A stretch of 64,000 nucleotides of DNA from Streptomyces mayonensis (GCF_018982965.1 NZ_JACBYP010000019.1:29310-93309); one strand, 5' to 3'. Shown: positions 51,001 to 62,875, counted from the first letter of the stretch. Notes: generated by a model from the sequence alone, not told the origin. Translations and numbers: made by a program.

Positions 51001-54000
51001 CAGCGCCCCGGTGTCCAGGCGCCGTTGGAGGGTGAACCAGCTCTGGGCCACGTAGTGCCCGGTCGGTCCCGTCAGCTGGGACTGGAAGTACAGGCCCCGC
51101 TGGAGGGGGGTGACCGGTGCCGTGCGCTCGGCCGTGCCGGCGGTGTCCGCGAGCTGCTCCAGGGCGGCCAGCCAGTGCGCGGTGAGGGTGTCGGGGACGC
51201 CCTCGGCGAGGGTGAACACGGCGTGCAGGCTGCCCGTGGCCGCGTCGGTCCAGGCGTTCACCTCGACGGCGTACGGACTGCTCCGGTCGCCGCTCGCCAG
51301 GTGCGGGGCGTCGGACTCGGCGCCCCGGCCGAGGTAGTTGAACAGCACCTGCGGGTGGGCGGTGAGCAGCGGGGCGGTCTGCGGGTTGAGGTATCTGAGC
51401 AGGCCGTAGGCGACGTGCTCGCGCTCGTCCGGGAGGCGTTCGGCGGCCTCGCGCGCCGCGGCGAGCGGGTCGGTGTGCGGGGTCAGGCGTACGGGCGCGA
51501 TCGCGGTGAACCAGCCGACGGTGCGGGTGTAGTCGTGGTGTCCGGCGGCCGGGACCCGGCCGTGCCGCTCCAGGTCGACCGCGAGGTCGGTGGGCGCCGG
51601 CTGGACGCGCGTCAGCGCGGTGCGCAGCGCGCCGCACAGCAGTTCGGTGAGGCCAACGCCGAGTGCGGTGGGCGCGGTACGGGTCAGGCGGTCGCTGGTG
51701 CCGGGGGCGAGGACGGCCGTCCTCTCGCGCAGTCGCCCGGCCCGGGGCAGCGGGGTGGGGGCCCGGAGCACGGTGGTCCAGTGGCCGAGGCCGGCGACCG
51801 CGTGGGCCGCCCGCCGCGTCAGTTCCTCGGCGTACTCGGCGTAGGAGGTGGTCGGCGGCGGCACGGGCGTCCCGCGCAGGGCTCCGGCCAGGTCGTCCAG
51901 CAGGATCAGCCAGGAGACCGCGTCGACGGCGAGGTGGTGCACGGTGACGACCAGGGTGCGGCTCGCCTCGAGCCAGCTGAAGGCGGCGACGTCCCCGGCC
52001 TCCGGGTCGAGGCGGGCCGCGGCCGCGTCGGCGGCGGCCGCGGCGTCGGTGCCGACGGCCCGGGCGACCGTGACCTCGCGGTGGGCCTCCGTCCGCAGGG
52101 ACCAGACGCCGTGGTCGACGTGCAGGCGCAGCCGGAGTGCCGGGTGCGCGGCCACCACGGCCCGCGCGGCGCGCTCCACGTCGGCGAACCCGGTGCCCTC
52201 GGGGGTCTGCACCGTCCTGGCCTGGGCGAACCGGGCGAGCGGGCCGCCCAGTTCGCGTTGGCGCAGGACGATGGGCGTGGGCGGCAGCGGGCCGTCCGCT
52301 CGGCGGGCGGGCGCGGCCGCCGGGGCCTGCGGTGTCCTTGCGGCGAGGTGCTCGGCGAGTGCGCGCGGTGTCCTCAGCAGGAAGACGTCCCGGGGTGTGA
52401 GGGGCAGGCCGAGCGCCCGGGCGCGGTTGATGAGGGTGATGGCGACGATGCTGTCGCCCCCGGCGGCGAAGAAGTCGGTGCCGGCGTCCGGTGCGGAACC
52501 GGGCAGTGTCTCGGCGAAGACGCGGAGGACCGCGCCGAGGGCCGTCCGCGCGTCGGGGGCTGCGGTGCCGGGAGGCGCCTCGGCCGCCGTCCCCCCGGTC
52601 CGGGGGGTCTCGGTGGCGCGCTGGACGAGGGCCTCGCGGTCGAGTTTGCCGTTGACCGTCAGCGGGAGGGCGTCCGCGGACAGCAGCCGGCCCGGGATCA
52701 TGTGGGCGGGCAGCCGTGCCGACAGCAGGGCGGTGAGGTCGCCGGGCACCCGGCCCACGACGTGCGCCACCAGGTGGTCGCCGGTGTCCGCGACGGTGAC
52801 GGCCGCGTCCCGCACCCCGTCGAGGTCGCGGAGGGCGGCCTCCACCTCGCCCGGCTCGATGCGGTAACCCTTCAGCTGAACCTGGTCGTCGGCGCGTCCG
52901 GCGAACCGCAGTTCGCCGTCGGGGGTGCGGCGGGCGAGGTCGCCCGTGTGGTACATCCGTGAGCCGTCGCCCGCGAACGGGTCGGCCACGAACCTGCCCG
53001 CGGTGAGCCCGGGTCTGCCCAGGTAGCCGAGGGCCACCTGGTCGCCCGCGACGTAGACGGCGCCCACCCGTCCCGGCGGCACCGGCCTGAGCCGGTCGTC
53101 GAGCAGGTGGGTGGTCAGGCCCGGGACGGGAGGGCCGATCGGGGCCGCGTCGTCGCCTGGCTCGAAGTCCGCGTCGGTGAACACCCGGTGGGTGACGTGG
53201 ACGGTGGTCTCGGTGATGCCGTACATGTTGACCAGCTCGGGCGTGGCGGTGCCGTGCCGTTCGACCCATCCGCGCAGTCGCCCGAGGTCGAGCGCCTCAC
53301 CGCCGAAGATGATCCGGCGCAGCGCGGGCAGCGGTTCACCGGCGTGCCGGTCGGCCTCGGCGAACTGGTGGAAGGCCGAGGGCGTCTGGTTGAGCACGGT
53401 CACCCCGCGCTCGCGGACCAGCCGGTGGAAGTCGACCGGGGACCGGGTCAGCGCGTACTCCGGCACCAGCAGCTCGCCGCCGTGGACCAGCGCGCCCCAC
53501 AGCTCCCAGACCGCGAAGTCGAAGGCGAAGGAGTGGAACTGGACCCACACGTCGTCCGGTCCGAACCCCATGTCCGCCCGGGTGTTGGCAAGCAGGGTCA
53601 CCACGTTGGAGTGCGGGACCACGACGCCCTTGGGGCGGCCGGTCGAGCCGGACGTGTAGATCACGTAGGCGGGATCGTGCGGGCCCGCGGTGGCCACGGG
53701 CCCGGTGCCGGCCGCCGGCGTCGGAACGTCGCCCTGCACCAGCACGCGGGCCGGTACGTCCGCCCGCGCCAGCAGCCGTGCGAAGCGTGCGTGTTGCTCC
53801 CGGTCCACGAGGACGACCTGCGGGGCGGCGTCGGCGAGGACGTACTGCAGCCGTTCGTCGGGGTGGGCCGGGTCGAGCGGTACGTACGCCCCGCCCGCGC
53901 CGGCCACGGCGGCCAGGGCGACGACCTGCTCGACGGAGCGCGGGACGGCGACGGCGACCAGCCTGCCGGGCGCCACGCCGGCCGCGCGCAGGACCGCGGC

Positions 54001-57000
54001 GAGCGCGTCCTTGTCCCGGGCCAGCTCCCCGTAGGTCAGGGAGCGGGTGGTGCCGTCCAGGGAGCACTGGGTGACGGCGGTGGCGGCCGGGTCGCGGCGC
54101 GCGGCCGCGTCGAGGAGGTCGCCCAGGGTCGCGCGGGGCACGGGCGCCGCGGGCCGGGTGCCCGGGGACGTGAGGGTGCCGGCGGGTGTGTCGGGTCCGG
54201 TGAGCAGGGCGGTGAGGTTCCGGGTGAAGGTGTGCAGGATGTTCTGGACCTGTGCCTCGCGCAGCAGTCCGGCGTCGTGGACGGCGTTGAAGCGCGGGGC
54301 GCCGTCGGGGGTGCGCTCGACGACCAGGGTCAGCGGGTAGTGCGGGGCGCCCTCGTTGACGATGCCGGTGACGGCCAGGGTGTGGCCGGGTTCCCGCAGT
54401 GCGCGGACGTCGGTGGCCACGTCAAACACCACCAGGGTGTCGAAGAGGGGGCCGGTGCCGGCCTGCCGGGCGATGCGCGCCAGTGAGACGTGCTGGTGGG
54501 GCAGGACGGCGCTGTGGTGGGCCCGTACCGAGGCGAGCAGTTCGGCGGCGGTCGTCTCCGCGCTCCAGCGGACCCGCACCGGGACGGTGTTGATGAGCAG
54601 GCCGACCATGTCCTCGATGCCGGGCACGTCCGCGTCCCGGCCGGAGACGGTGGACCCGAAGACGACGTCGTCGCGGTGCAGGATGCCGCCGAGGGTGAGG
54701 GCCCAGGCGGTGTGCACGGCCACGCTCAGCGGCACTCCGGCCGCGCGTGCGGCCGCGTCGACGTCGGACCCGGCCGTCACGGCGGTGTCCGCGAACCGGT
54801 CGGAGGGGGTGTGGCCCTCGGCGATCAGTGCGGGTCCCGGCAGGCCGGCGAGTTGCTCGCGCCACACCCGGTCGCCCACCCCGCCGTCGGCCGCGGCGAG
54901 CCGGCGCACGTGCTCGGGGAACCCGCCCAGCGGACGGACGGACCCCGGCCGGTGGTACTCGGCCAGCAGGGTGCGCAGCATCGGCGGCACCGACCAGCCG
55001 TCGGCGACGATGTGGTGCACGGTCTGCACCAGCAGGTGCCGGCCCGCTCCGGAGCGGACGAGGGTGTAGCGCATGAGGGGGCCGGCGGCGAGGTCGAATC
55101 CGGCCCGGCGGTCCCGCTCGGCCAGGTCGTGGATCTCCTCGTCGGTGATGCCGGGGCGGTCCAGCACGGTGAAGGGCGCGTGGTGGCCGCTCTCCAGTAC
55201 GGAGACCACGCGGCCGTCGGCGAGGGCCGTGAAGCGTGCGGCCAGGTTGGGGTGGAGTGTCAGCAGGCGGGTGGCGGCCGCGGCGAGCCGTTCGGCGTCC
55301 ACGTCGCCTTCCAGGGTGAGCAGTTGCTGCTCGACGTAGCTGCCGGCGGCCTCGTCGTCGTAGACGGAGTGGAAGTACAGGCCCTCCTGCAGCGGGGTGA
55401 GCGGGAGGATGTCGCGCAGGGCGGGGCCGTCCAGGTCGTCGACGTCGGCCTGGGTGAGTCGCAGCGGGCGGAAGTCGCTGGGCGAGTGGCCGCCCCGCTC
55501 GAGCGCGGCCAGTCCGGTCAGCGCGTCCTGGAAGTACCCGGTGAGCGTCGTGGCGTCCTGCTCGGTGAACACGCCCCCGGGCCAGGAGACGGTGGTGACC
55601 AGCCGGTACCGGCCGTCGGGGCCGGGTTCGGCGACGGCGTTGAACTCCAGGGCCCTGGGCAGGCGCATCGCCGGGTCACGCTTCTCGCCCAACTGTGCCG
55701 TGCTCTCGGCCCGTTGCCAGTCCCCCGGCGCTCCCGCGCCGAAACGGCCGAGGTAGTTGAAGAGCACCTGAGGGGCCGGTGCGTCGAACGCGACCCGGTT
55801 CAGGTGGCGCAGGGCGCCGTAGGAGATCCCGTTGTCCGGTACGAGCGCGAGGTCCTCCTTCACCGCCTGGAGCGCGGTGGTGAGGTACCCGGGTGCGGTG
55901 AGGTCGGGTGCGGTGCCGGGGTCCACGGTCACCGGGAACAGGGTGGTGAACCAGCCGACGGTACGGGAGAGTTCCGGCTCGAATCCGGCGGACGGCGCCA
56001 CGAACCCCGGCTCTCGGCCGTGGCCCTCCAGTTCGATGTGGGCGAAGGTCTGGTCCTGGCCGAGGTCGCGGCGCCACCGGGCGAGGGTGACGGCCAGGGC
56101 GGTCAGGAGTACGTCGTTGACGCTCGCGTGGAACGCCGCGGGGACCGGGCCGAGGAGTGCCGCCGTGGTCGCGGCGCCGGTCTCGACCGTCCGGGTCCGC
56201 TCCCGTGCGACGGTGTCGTCCGCGGTGAGCGGGCGCCGGCCCACCGGCTCGTCGGCGGCGGGCAGCGGGCGCCGGAAGTACGCGCCGTCCGCGTCGGACG
56301 CGGCGCGCTCCAGGAGCTGGGTCCAGCGGCGGAACGACGTCCCTGTCACGGGGAGTTCGACCGGTGCGCCGGAGGTGAGGTGCCGCCACGCCGTGGCGAG
56401 GTCCTCCATGAGCACCCGCCAGGACACCCCGTCGATCACCACGTGGTGGACGACCAGGACCAGTTGGTGTGCCGCACGGCGCCAGACAGCGCGCAGCATC
56501 ACGCCGCCCACCGGGTCGAGTGCCCCGGTGGCGAGGGCGGTGCAGGCGTCGAGCGGCCGGTCGCTGCCCTGCCAGTGCCGCCGCTCGGGCGACTCCTCGG
56601 GGATGTCGAAGCCCCACCGGTCGCCGCGCACCAGGCGGGCGCGCAGCACGGGGTGGCGGCGGACCAGGGCGGCGAGGATCTCGTCGAGGGCCTCGGCGGT
56701 CAGGGCGGCCGGGGTGTTGAGCACGACCGACTGCACGAAGCCGTCGACGGCGTCGGTGGTTTCGCCGAGCCACTGCACGACGGGCGGTCCCACGACGGCG
56801 CCGGTCGGGACGTCGCGGTGGTCGACGGCGGTGGTGTCCTCGCGGCTCGCCACCGCCGCCAGCGCCGCCACGGTGCTGTGGGTGAAGATCTGCCGTGCCG
56901 TGACGTGCAGGCCGGCGTCGCGCAGGGCGCTCAGCAGGGAGATGGCGAGGATGCTGTCCCCGCCGAGCCGGAAGAAGTCCTGGTCGGCTCCGACCTCGTC

Positions 57001-58989
57001 CAGTTGCAGGACCGCCGCGACCGCCGTGCAGACGGCGCGTTCGGCCTCGGTGGCCGGGGGGACGGCCGCGGGGACGGCGGCGGCGGGCTCGGGCAGTGCG
57101 TGCCGGTCGAGCTTGCCGTTGGCGGTGAGGGGGAAGGAGTCCAGCACCACGACGTGGGCGGGCACCATGTACTCCACCATGTGCTCGGCCGCCCAGGCCT
57201 TCACCTCGTCGGCCCGCAGGTTCCCGTGTCCGGCGGCGGGGATCACGTATCCCACCAGGTAGGTGCCGCCCGCCGTGTTCTTCTTGGCGACGACGCAGGT
57301 GTGGCGGACGCCGGGGTGCTCGGCGAGGCCGGCCTCGACGTCCTCGATCTCCAGCCGCATGCCGCGGATCTTGATCTGGTTGTCGGCCCGGCCGAGGAAG
57401 TCGAGGGAACCGTCGGGGGCGAAGCGGGCGAGGTCGCCGGTCCGGTAGAGCCGGGAGCCGTCGTTCGCGAAGGGGTCGGCGACGAACCGGGACGCCGTCA
57501 GGCCGGGCGCGTTCACGTAGCCGCGGCCCAGCAGGAAGCCGCCCGCGTACAGTTCGCCGCCGACGCCGACCGGGACCGGGCGCAGCTCGTCGTCCAGGAC
57601 GTACAGGCGGGTGTTGGGGTTGGCGCGGCCGATGGACGTCGACAGGCGTTCGGCGGCGCCCCGGTAGACGACGTGGGAGACGCCGATGGTCGTCTCGGCG
57701 GGTCCGTAGCCGTGGTACAGGGGAATGTCCAGCCGGGTGCGGAAGCGCTCGTACAGCTCGGGGGTGAGCACTTCGCCGCCGCACCACACGTGGCGCAGGC
57801 TGTCCAGGCGACCGGTGTCGCCCGCCATCTCCAGGAGGACGTCCAGCATGGAGGAGACCAGGTAGGTGAACGTGACGCGCTGCTCGGCGATGACGCCCAG
57901 CAGGTGCTGGGGGTCGCGTTCGCCGCCCGGGCGCAGCACCACGAGCCGGGCGCCGCAGACCAGGGGCAGGAAGATCTCGTTGATGGAGATGTCGAAGGAG
58001 AGCGGCGCCTTGAACAGCGACGTGTCGTCGTGTCCGAAGCCCAGGACCTCGTGGACCTGCCACAGCAGGCGTTCGCTGATCGCCTCGTGACGGATCATCG
58101 CGCCCTTGGGGCGTCCGGTGGATCCGGAGGTGAAGATGACGTAGGCCAGGGCGTCGCCCCGGACGGTGAGTGCGGGCCCTTCGGCGGGAAGGCCGCCGTG
58201 CCGCCAGTCGCCGAGGCCGACGGGCACGGCCTCCGGTTCGCCCGCGGCGTGCTCGCCGGAGTCGTTGAGCTGTACGGCGACGCGGGCGTCCTCGACGACG
58301 ACGGCCCGGCGTCCGGCGGGCCAGTGCGGGTCGAGCGGGACGAAGGCGCAGCCGGCCCGGAGCACGCCCAGCAGTGCGACGACCATGTCGGCACAGCGTT
58401 CGAGGGAGATGCCGACGACCTGTTCGCCGGTGAGGCCGCGGGCGCGCAGCCGGTGGGCCAGCTGGGCCGAGTACACGCTCAGTTCCCGGTACGTCAGCGT
58501 GCGCCGCTCGTCGACGACGGCCACGGCGTCCGGCCGGGCGTGCGCCTGCCCGAGGAACATCTCGACCAGGGTCGGGCGCTCCCGGTCGACGTCGGTGTCG
58601 TTCCACCGGGCCAGGTTCTCCAGCCGTGCTCCCGGGCTCCCGGGGCCGATGGTGCCCAGGGGGCGGTCCGGGAAGTCGGCCAGGTCGTCGAGGGCGAGCT
58701 GCGCGTCGTACGGCACGACGCCCTCCGGCAGGGTGATGGTCCGGCCGTCCGCGGCGACGTGCCAACCGCCGGGCGCCTCACCGCCGTTGTCGGCCCAGGC
58801 GAGCACGTCGCCGAAGAGGGTGGCAGGGGTGAGGTCGAGACCGGCGGGGCTCTGCCCCGTCGCCCAGTACGACAGCCCGATGGCGCACGCCGTGGCGAGG
58901 GCGGCGTCGCCGTGGTCGCCGGTCCGCCGGCGCAGGTCGGTGAGGTGCCGGGAGGAAAGCAGTACGTGACGAGCGGTCGGTTCCGTCAT
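48067..58989 (-). CDS. cchH: Three-module NRPS for a coelichelin-type siderophore, CchH
   Basis: This 3640-residue cytosolic megaenzyme has the order A-T-E-C-A-T-E-C-A-T. Core motifs by residue: A1 about 130-635 ([11 protein letters not shown] near 283); T1 GGDSI near 675; E1 about 730-1140 ([10 protein letters not shown]); C1 from 1197 (HHIVADGWS near 1325). A2 is about 1630-2110; T2 GGDSIVAI near 2176; E2 with [10 protein letters not shown] near 2350; C2 from 2627, where the HHxxxDG motif reads YHLLLWDG. A3 is about 3067-3540; T3 GGHSM near 3600. No thioesterase follows. In the coelichelin system three modules make a tetrapeptide of formyl-hydroxyornithine, Thr and hydroxyornithine, with one module used twice (established). 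The start is ATG 58989. Confidence 0.95.
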   Translation of the reverse strand: MTEPTARHVLLSSRHLTDLRRRTGDHGDAALATACAIGLSYWATGQSPAGLDLTPATLFGDVLAWADNGGEAPGGWHVAADGRTITLPEGVVPYDAQLALDDLADFPDRPLGTIGPGSPGARLENLARWNDTDVDRERPTLVEMFLGQAHARPDAVAVVDERRTLTYRELSVYSAQLAHRLRARGLTGEQVVGISLERCADMVVALLGVLRAGCAFVPLDPHWPAGRRAVVVEDARVAVQLNDSGEHAAGEPEAVPVGLGDWRHGGLPAEGPALTVRGDALAYVIFTSGSTGRPKGAMIRHEAISERLLWQVHEVLGFGHDDTSLFKAPLSFDISINEIFLPLVCGARLVVLRPGGERDPQHLLGVIAEQRVTFTYLVSSMLDVLLEMAGDTGRLDSLRHVWCGGEVLTPELYERFRTRLDIPLYHGYGPAETTIGVSHVVYRGAAERLSTSIGRANPNTRLYVLDDELRPVPVGVGGELYAGGFLLGRGYVNAPGLTASRFVADPFANDGSRLYRTGDLARFAPDGSLDFLGRADNQIKIRGMRLEIEDVEAGLAEHPGVRHTCVVAKKNTAGGTYLVGYVIPAAGHGNLRADEVKAWAAEHMVEYMVPAHVVVLDSFPLTANGKLDRHALPEPAAAVPAAVPPATEAERAVCTAVAAVLQLDEVGADQDFFRLGGDSILAISLLSALRDAGLHVTARQIFTHSTVAALAAVASREDTTAVDHRDVPTGAVVGPPVVQWLGETTDAVDGFVQSVVLNTPAALTAEALDEILAALVRRHPVLRARLVRGDRWGFDIPEESPERRHWQGSDRPLDACTALATGALDPVGGVMLRAVWRRAAHQLVLVVHHVVIDGVSWRVLMEDLATAWRHLTSGAPVELPVTGTSFRRWTQLLERAASDADGAYFRRPLPAADEPVGRRPLTADDTVARERTRTVETGAATTAALLGPVPAAFHASVNDVLLTALAVTLARWRRDLGQDQTFAHIELEGHGREPGFVAPSAGFEPELSRTVGWFTTLFPVTVDPGTAPDLTAPGYLTTALQAVKEDLALVPDNGISYGALRHLNRVAFDAPAPQVLFNYLGRFGAGAPGDWQRAESTAQLGEKRDPAMRLPRALEFNAVAEPGPDGRYRLVTTVSWPGGVFTEQDATTLTGYFQDALTGLAALERGGHSPSDFRPLRLTQADVDDLDGPALRDILPLTPLQEGLYFHSVYDDEAAGSYVEQQLLTLEGDVDAERLAAAATRLLTLHPNLAARFTALADGRVVSVLESGHHAPFTVLDRPGITDEEIHDLAERDRRAGFDLAAGPLMRYTLVRSGAGRHLLVQTVHHIVADGWSVPPMLRTLLAEYHRPGSVRPLGGFPEHVRRLAAADGGVGDRVWREQLAGLPGPALIAEGHTPSDRFADTAVTAGSDVDAAARAAGVPLSVAVHTAWALTLGGILHRDDVVFGSTVSGRDADVPGIEDMVGLLINTVPVRVRWSAETTAAELLASVRAHHSAVLPHQHVSLARIARQAGTGPLFDTLVVFDVATDVRALREPGHTLAVTGIVNEGAPHYPLTLVVERTPDGAPRFNAVHDAGLLREAQVQNILHTFTRNLTALLTGPDTPAGTLTSPGTRPAAPVPRATLGDLLDAAARRDPAATAVTQCSLDGTTRSLTYGELARDKDALAAVLRAAGVAPGRLVAVAVPRSVEQVVALAAVAGAGGAYVPLDPAHPDERLQYVLADAAPQVVLVDREQHARFARLLARADVPARVLVQGDVPTPAAGTGPVATAGPHDPAYVIYTSGSTGRPKGVVVPHSNVVTLLANTRADMGFGPDDVWVQFHSFAFDFAVWELWGALVHGGELLVPEYALTRSPVDFHRLVRERGVTVLNQTPSAFHQFAEADRHAGEPLPALRRIIFGGEALDLGRLRGWVERHGTATPELVNMYGITETTVHVTHRVFTDADFEPGDDAAPIGPPVPGLTTHLLDDRLRPVPPGRVGAVYVAGDQVALGYLGRPGLTAGRFVADPFAGDGSRMYHTGDLARRTPDGELRFAGRADDQVQLKGYRIEPGEVEAALRDLDGVRDAAVTVADTGDHLVAHVVGRVPGDLTALLSARLPAHMIPGRLLSADALPLTVNGKLDREALVQRATETPRTGGTAAEAPPGTAAPDARTALGAVLRVFAETLPGSAPDAGTDFFAAGGDSIVAITLINRARALGLPLTPRDVFLLRTPRALAEHLAARTPQAPAAAPARRADGPLPPTPIVLRQRELGGPLARFAQARTVQTPEGTGFADVERAARAVVAAHPALRLRLHVDHGVWSLRTEAHREVTVARAVGTDAAAAADAAAARLDPEAGDVAAFSWLEASRTLVVTVHHLAVDAVSWLILLDDLAGALRGTPVPPPTTSYAEYAEELTRRAAHAVAGLGHWTTVLRAPTPLPRAGRLRERTAVLAPGTSDRLTRTAPTALGVGLTELLCGALRTALTRVQPAPTDLAVDLERHGRVPAAGHHDYTRTVGWFTAIAPVRLTPHTDPLAAAREAAERLPDEREHVAYGLLRYLNPQTAPLLTAHPQVLFNYLGRGAESDAPHLASGDRSSPYAVEVNAWTDAATGSLHAVFTLAEGVPDTLTAHWLAALEQLADTAGTAERTAPVTPLQRGLYFQSQLTGPTGHYVAQSWFTLQRRLDTGALADAMAHVIARHPVVGAGFTTDDDGNPVQVLAAGRRVAVRTVRAATDAEAEALRLADRDTGFDPGDPPLVRLTVVRLPGDRDGLLLSYHLLLWDGWSRETVLRDLFDAYENILAGTPLDATPATPSFEDHARALAAKDPAAAERFWAGHLAGLPGPTLLAGPEPSLSGDLPRALVHTLTAARSQRLREAARTHGVTLNSVLTGAFGLLLGAHTGRADAVFGVTVSGREGEGASGVVGVLLNTVPLWTRARPHDTVRAYLTAVQAARVEAMEHEHLGLGEIQRAAGHDTLFDNLFVLQNFLDPDAFAEMNARHGITSVHAEDSTHYPFTWVVTPGDRLTVKLEHRDHDTARARRLLDDYLRVLDDLAAADGPVGALPGPAPAPVPGERTGFGTDTVVDRFDRAADRDPRRVALVAHGTALTFAGLRDRSRAVAGALVRRGIGPETTVGIALPRSLDSIVALFAVLRTGAAYVPLELDHPDERIAAIVADARPQVTLTVSAVAPRLTGDLIELDRPLPEAEPYVTFAPDDPHRLRHPAYVIYTSGSTGRPKGVVTEYAGLTNMLVNHRRRIFEPVLARHGHRTFRIAHTVSFAFDMSWEELLWLADGHEVHICDEELRRDAPRLVEYCAEHAVDVVNVTPTYARQLVAEGLLDDPVRRPALVLLGGEAVTPALWRRLAETEGTVGYNLYGPTEYTINTLGVGTFECPDPVVGVAIDNTDAYVLDPWLRPLPDGVPGELYVSGVGIARGYLGQTAQTAHRFVACPFGAPGERMYRTGDLVTRRPDGNLTYLGRTDQQVKIRGHRVEPGEVEAVFAAHPAVRFVAALAQPDPQVDGAHRLAAYLVLDGADLAAVAAEVGAALPDFLRPTHYARVDAIPLTVNGKADTGALPEAKPLGALTTAEERGPATETETTVCEFFAEALDLDDDEVSAVSDFVSLGGHSMLAVRLTGLLRREYGPVITIRDLFTLRTPEAIARHLDEN

Positions 58990-59030
58990 CGAAGACTCAA
59001 CGCCCTTCCAGGGAATGAACGCGGGCCAAT

Positions 59031-59049
59031 ACAAGTAAGGCTTGCCTAA
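59031..59049. promoter_or_regulatory. Iron box upstream of cchH
   Basis: ACAAGTAAGGCTTGCCTAA (reverse complement TTAGGCAAGCCTTACTTGT) keeps the TTAGG and CCT half-sites of the iron box but with more mismatches than the others. It overlaps the last codon of cchG, which suggests cchH has its own iron-controlled promoter. Confidence 0.65.
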
Positions 59050-60833
59050 CTACCCTCGCGCCAAGCGCGCCACAGCCGGGCGTACCGACCGCCCAGAGCC
59101 ACCAGCTCCTCGTGCGTCCCCTCCTCCACGACCCGTCCGGCGTCCAGGACGGCGATCCGGTCCGCCGCCATGGCCTGGGTCAGCCGGTGCGCCACGAACA
59201 GCGTGGTCCGGCCCGCACAGGCGGCCAGTACCGCCCGTTCCAGTTCGGCGGCGCCCTCGCTGCCCGCCTCCGCCGTGGACTCGTCCAGCACCACCACCGG
59301 CGACCGGCTCAGGACGAGCCGGGCGAGGGCGACCTGGGCGACCCTGGTCGCGTCGAGGCGCTCGCCGCCCTCGCCCACCAGGGTGTCCAGTTGGCCGGGC
59401 AGGGTGTCGAGCCATCCCCCGGCGCCGACGGTGCGCAGCGCGTCCGTGAGTTCGGCGTCACTCGCGCCCGGAGCGGCCAGCCGCAGGTCGTCGCGGAGCG
59501 GGCCGGAGAACACGTGCGTCTCCTGGGTCAGGATGCTCACCAGCGCCCGCGCCCCGGCCTCGTCCAGTCCGGCCAGGTCGGTCGGCCCGACGCGCACCGA
59601 CCCCGACTGGGGTCGCCCGGTGCCCGCGACCAGCGCCGCCAGGGTCGTCTTGCCCGCGCCCGTGGCACCGACCAGGGCCAGCGAACCGCCCGCCGGGATG
59701 GTGAGGTCGATGTCCCTGAGGACCGGTTCCCCGGCACCCGGGTAGGTGAACGTCAGCCCCTGGACCGTCACCGGGTGGGCGCCGGCCGCGGCCGGGGGCG
59801 CGGAGACGTCGCCCACGAGGCGGTCCTGCGTGTCCTCGCCGAGCACGCCGACCAGCCGGGTCAGACTGGCCCCCGACTTCTGCGCCTCGTCGAAGGTGAA
59901 CATGATGGCGCCCAGCGGGGTGAACAGCCGGTGGAAGAGCAGCGGGGCCGCCGACACCTCGCCCAGTGTGGCGGCGTCGGCCTCCAGCAGCGCGTAGCCC
60001 ACCAGGAGGATGAGGGTCAGCCCGATGAACTCCGCGCGGTTCTCCCTGCCGACGAAGCGGCCGAAGAACCGGAACACCTCGATGCCGAGGTCGCGCACCC
60101 GCCACGACTCGCGGGTGACCTGCTCGCGGAAGGCACCCTCCAGCCGGTACGCCCGGACCGTGTCGATGCCGTTGAGGCCGCTGATCAGTGCCTGCGCGCG
60201 GTCGGCCTGGGCCATCCGCTGCTTCTGGTAGAGCGGGGCCGAGCGCGGGAGGTACCAGCGCAGGGCCAGGGCGTACGCGGGCAGCGCGCCGGCGCCCGCC
60301 AGGCCGAGGCGCCAGTCGAGTCCGAACATGCCGGCCGTGGCGATGGCGACGAGCACTCCCGCCGAGAACACCGTGGGGACGGCGGTGCGGATGCCCTTGG
60401 AGATCACGGCGACGTCGTCGCCGACCCGGGACAGCACGTCGCCGCGGCCGACCTCTTCGACGCGTGCGCTGGGCATGCCGAGGACCGCGCGTACGGCGCC
60501 CTCGCGCAGCCGGGCGAGGAGGTCGGCGCCCAGCCGTCCGACGAGGTAGGTCGACACCGCGGTGGCCGCGGCGCCGAGCAGCGCGGCGGCCACCATCAGG
60601 GCCCCGACGGTGACCAGCACGGACTGCGACTCGCCGCCGACCACGGCGTCGACCACCCGGCCGAGCAGGAGCACCGGCAGCACCTGGAGGGCCGCTCCGG
60701 CCACCGTGGTGAGCACGGTGGCCGTGGTCAGCCAGGGCGCCTCGCGGCAGTGTGCCGCCACCCAGCGGGCGGCCTCGCGTCCGGTGGCCGTGCGCAGGAC
60801 GGCCGGGGCGGGGGGTGTGCCGGTGAGGCTCAC
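59046..60833 (-). CDS. cchG: ABC half-transporter with intact Walker motifs but lost signature, CchG
   Basis: This 595-residue half-exporter has six membrane helices (about 25-320) and a nucleotide-binding domain. Walker A is intact (GATGAGKTT, Lys395), as is Walker B ([12 protein letters not shown]). The LSGGQ signature, however, is replaced by [13 protein letters not shown] around residue 493. This is the reverse of CchI, and the two probably form a heterodimer with one working ATP site. Likely role: export of coelichelin. GTG 60833 overlaps the cchF stop (GTGA). Confidence 0.92.
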   Translation of the reverse strand: MSLTGTPPAPAVLRTATGREAARWVAAHCREAPWLTTATVLTTVAGAALQVLPVLLLGRVVDAVVGGESQSVLVTVGALMVAAALLGAAATAVSTYLVGRLGADLLARLREGAVRAVLGMPSARVEEVGRGDVLSRVGDDVAVISKGIRTAVPTVFSAGVLVAIATAGMFGLDWRLGLAGAGALPAYALALRWYLPRSAPLYQKQRMAQADRAQALISGLNGIDTVRAYRLEGAFREQVTRESWRVRDLGIEVFRFFGRFVGRENRAEFIGLTLILLVGYALLEADAATLGEVSAAPLLFHRLFTPLGAIMFTFDEAQKSGASLTRLVGVLGEDTQDRLVGDVSAPPAAAGAHPVTVQGLTFTYPGAGEPVLRDIDLTIPAGGSLALVGATGAGKTTLAALVAGTGRPQSGSVRVGPTDLAGLDEAGARALVSILTQETHVFSGPLRDDLRLAAPGASDAELTDALRTVGAGGWLDTLPGQLDTLVGEGGERLDATRVAQVALARLVLSRSPVVVLDESTAEAGSEGAAELERAVLAACAGRTTLFVAHRLTQAMAADRIAVLDAGRVVEEGTHEELVALGGRYARLWRAWREGS

Positions 60834-61888
60834 CCCTGCCCGGCCGACTTGACGAGTTCGTCGATCGCGTACGGCATGGACAGGAGCGTGCCCTGGGAGA
60901 TGGCCGCGCCGACGGCCGGCCCCTCACTGTCCAGCAGGTAGGAGACCTTGCCGTTCTTGACGGCGTCCAGGTTGGTGAAGAGCTCGAACTTCTTCAGCGC
61001 CTCCTGGTCCGCCCTGTCGTTGATGACGAAGATGCGGTCGACGTCGACCAGGTCGACGCGTTCGGGGGAGAGCGTGGTGTAGAAGTCGCCGCCGGCGACC
61101 TTGTCGATCTCGGTCTGGTACTGGTAGCCGATGCCGGTCAGCAGTCTGCCGCGCACGTCGGTGGAGGTGAACGGCGCGACCGAGTCCTTGTACCAGGAGA
61201 GCGCGACGGCCGTCTGGTCGGCGAACTCGGGGTGCGCCTTCTTGGCCGCGGCGAGCTTGCCCTCGATGTCGGCCACCATTTTCTCGCCCTCGTCGGCCTT
61301 GCCGAGCGCCTTGGCGATGTGCAGCGCGTTGTCCTGCCAGGGGGCGCTGAACGGCTCCTTCTCGGCCTTGGTGCGCGCCACCGTCGGCGCGATCTTCGAG
61401 AGCTTGTCGTAGGCGGCCCGGTCGATCTCGGAGTAGACCGCGACGATCAGGTCGGGGCGCAGGGCGGCGATCTTCTCGATGTTGGGTCCCGAGTCGCCGT
61501 TCTCCATGACGACTTCGGGCCTGCTGTCGCCCCACTTGTCCTTGACCCAGGGCCACTGGGTGTTGACGTCGGGGCTCCGGCCCGCGGGGTTGGGGTACTG
61601 GTCGACCATGCCGACGGGTTTGATGCCGAAGGCCAGGACGGTCTGGTCGTCGGTGTAGCCGACCGAGACGACCCGCTCGGGCGCCTCCTTGACCTCGGTG
61701 GTCCCGAAGGCGTGCTCCACGGTGACCGGGAAGGCGCCGCCGCCGGTGGAGCCCGCGCTGCCGGCCCCGTCCGCCGGGTCGTCCGAGCCGGAACCGCACC
61801 CCGCGAGGAGGCCGACGCCGAGTGCGGCGGCGGACAGGGCCGCCGCCAGGCGTCGCCAGGGCGTCGTACGCGTCGTTCTGAGGAGCAT
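60830..61888 (-). CDS. cchF: Ferric-siderophore-binding lipoprotein, CchF
   Basis: This 352-residue cluster A-II (FhuD/FepB-type) binding lipoprotein has a signal peptide ending in LLAGC, with lipid-anchor Cys31. The two lobes are joined by a long helix. Motifs include PERVVSVGYTDDQTVLAFGI, ALRPDLIVAVY and VDLVDVDRIFVINDRAD. A Trp/Tyr-rich centre (YPNPAGRSPDVNTQWPW) would hold the siderophore. It delivers ferri-coelichelin to the CchCD permease. AAGGGA precedes the ATG. An iron box lies 70 bp upstream, overlapping the cchE 3' end. Confidence 0.94.
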   Translation of the reverse strand: MLLRTTRTTPWRRLAAALSAAALGVGLLAGCGSGSDDPADGAGSAGSTGGGAFPVTVEHAFGTTEVKEAPERVVSVGYTDDQTVLAFGIKPVGMVDQYPNPAGRSPDVNTQWPWVKDKWGDSRPEVVMENGDSGPNIEKIAALRPDLIVAVYSEIDRAAYDKLSKIAPTVARTKAEKEPFSAPWQDNALHIAKALGKADEGEKMVADIEGKLAAAKKAHPEFADQTAVALSWYKDSVAPFTSTDVRGRLLTGIGYQYQTEIDKVAGGDFYTTLSPERVDLVDVDRIFVINDRADQEALKKFELFTNLDAVKNGKVSYLLDSEGPAVGAAISQGTLLSMPYAIDELVKSAGQG

Positions 61889-61957
61889 CCGGGGTCCCTT
61901 GCTGTCGCGCCGTCCACTGCGCCCCGTCTGAGGGCAGCAAACCTTATCGCGCCCGAG

Positions 61958-61976
61958 TGAGGTTAGCCTACCCTCA
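61958..61976. promoter_or_regulatory. Iron box upstream of cchF
   Basis: TGAGGTTAGCCTACCCTCA has strong TGAGG/CCTCA arms. Its last bases coincide with the cchE stop codon region, so cchF-cchG can be controlled separately from cchE. Confidence 0.85.
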
Positions 61977-62837
61977 CTTCGACAACTGTGGGTCCGCCCG
62001 GTCGAGTTCCACGTGGGCGCGTCCGATCGGCACGATCAGCGGCCGGTCCCCCACCGGATCGTCGATCACCTTGGCCCGCAGACCGAAGGCCTCCAGCAGC
62101 AACTCGGCGGTCACCACCTCCCGCGGGTGTCCCTGCGCGAGGACCGCCCCGTCCCGCATCACGACGAGGTGGTCGCTGTAGCGCGTGGCGAGGTTGAGGT
62201 CGTGCAGCACCATGACGACCGTGCGGCCGGACTCGTGCAGGTCGTCCACCAGGTCGAGCACGTCGACGGCGTGCGCCAGGTCGAGGTAGGTGGTGGGCTC
62301 GTCGAGCAGCAGCAGGTCGGTGCCCTGGGCGAGGGTCATCGAGATCCAGACGCGCTGCCGCTGGCCGCCGGAGAGCGAGTCGACCGGGCGGTCCGCGAGG
62401 TCGGACACCCCGGTCATGGCCAGCGCGCGCCGCACCACGTCGACGTCGTCCGAGGACCACTGGCGCAGCCAGCTCTGGTGCGGGTGGCGGCCCCGGGCGA
62501 CCAGGTCGGACACGGTCAGGCCGTCGGGGGCGACGGGCGCCTGGGGCAGCAGTCCCAGCTTCTTCGCCACGTCCCGGGTCCTGAGCGTGCCGATGTCCTC
62601 GCCGTCCAGCACGACCGATCCCCCGGTCGGCTTCAGCAGCCGGGACAGGGTCCGCAGCAGGGTCGACTTGCCGCAGCCGTTGGGGCCGATGATCGTGGTG
62701 ATCACTCCCGGCGGGACCGACACGTCGAGCCCGTCGATGACGGGCCGAGCGCCGTATCCGACGGTGACCCCTCTGGCGGCCAGCCGCGGGACACCGCCGA
62801 CCGGCGTTTCGACCTCCGTGACGGACCGAGCGACCAC
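61974..62837 (-). CDS. cchE: Ferric-siderophore ABC transporter ATPase, CchE
   Basis: This 287-residue FepC/FhuC-type ATPase has Walker A GPNGCGKST near residue 51, signature [14 protein letters not shown], Walker B LLLLDEPTTYLD and switch His in LHDLNLATRYS. It drives the CchC/CchD permease at the inner membrane. The gap to the upstream gene holds its own iron box (62846-62864). The start is a GTG at 62837. Confidence 0.94.
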   Translation of the reverse strand: MVARSVTEVETPVGGVPRLAARGVTVGYGARPVIDGLDVSVPPGVITTIIGPNGCGKSTLLRTLSRLLKPTGGSVVLDGEDIGTLRTRDVAKKLGLLPQAPVAPDGLTVSDLVARGRHPHQSWLRQWSSDDVDVVRRALAMTGVSDLADRPVDSLSGGQRQRVWISMTLAQGTDLLLLDEPTTYLDLAHAVDVLDLVDDLHESGRTVVMVLHDLNLATRYSDHLVVMRDGAVLAQGHPREVVTAELLLEAFGLRAKVIDDPVGDRPLIVPIGRAHVELDRADPQLSK

Positions 62838-62845
62838 AGTGCCCC

Positions 62846-62864
62846 CTAGGCTAGGCTCGCCTTA
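62846..62864. promoter_or_regulatory. Iron box upstream of cchE
   Basis: CTAGGCTAGGCTCGCCTTA closely matches the iron box and sits 8-26 bp before the cchE start. It may control cchE directly or be the distal box of a longer iron-regulated unit. Confidence 0.8.
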
Positions 62865-62875
62865 CTTTGTATCAG

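Noticed and set aside
47977..52962. A 1661-codon open frame on the plus strand, antisense to cchH
   Set aside because: It is a shadow of high-GC codon bias. Its translation is Gly/Arg/Val/Gln-rich with no domain, while the minus frame encodes recognisable NRPS domains. The same holds for the long plus frames at 53107-54486 and 54490-59049 and minus frames across the rhamnosidase gene.
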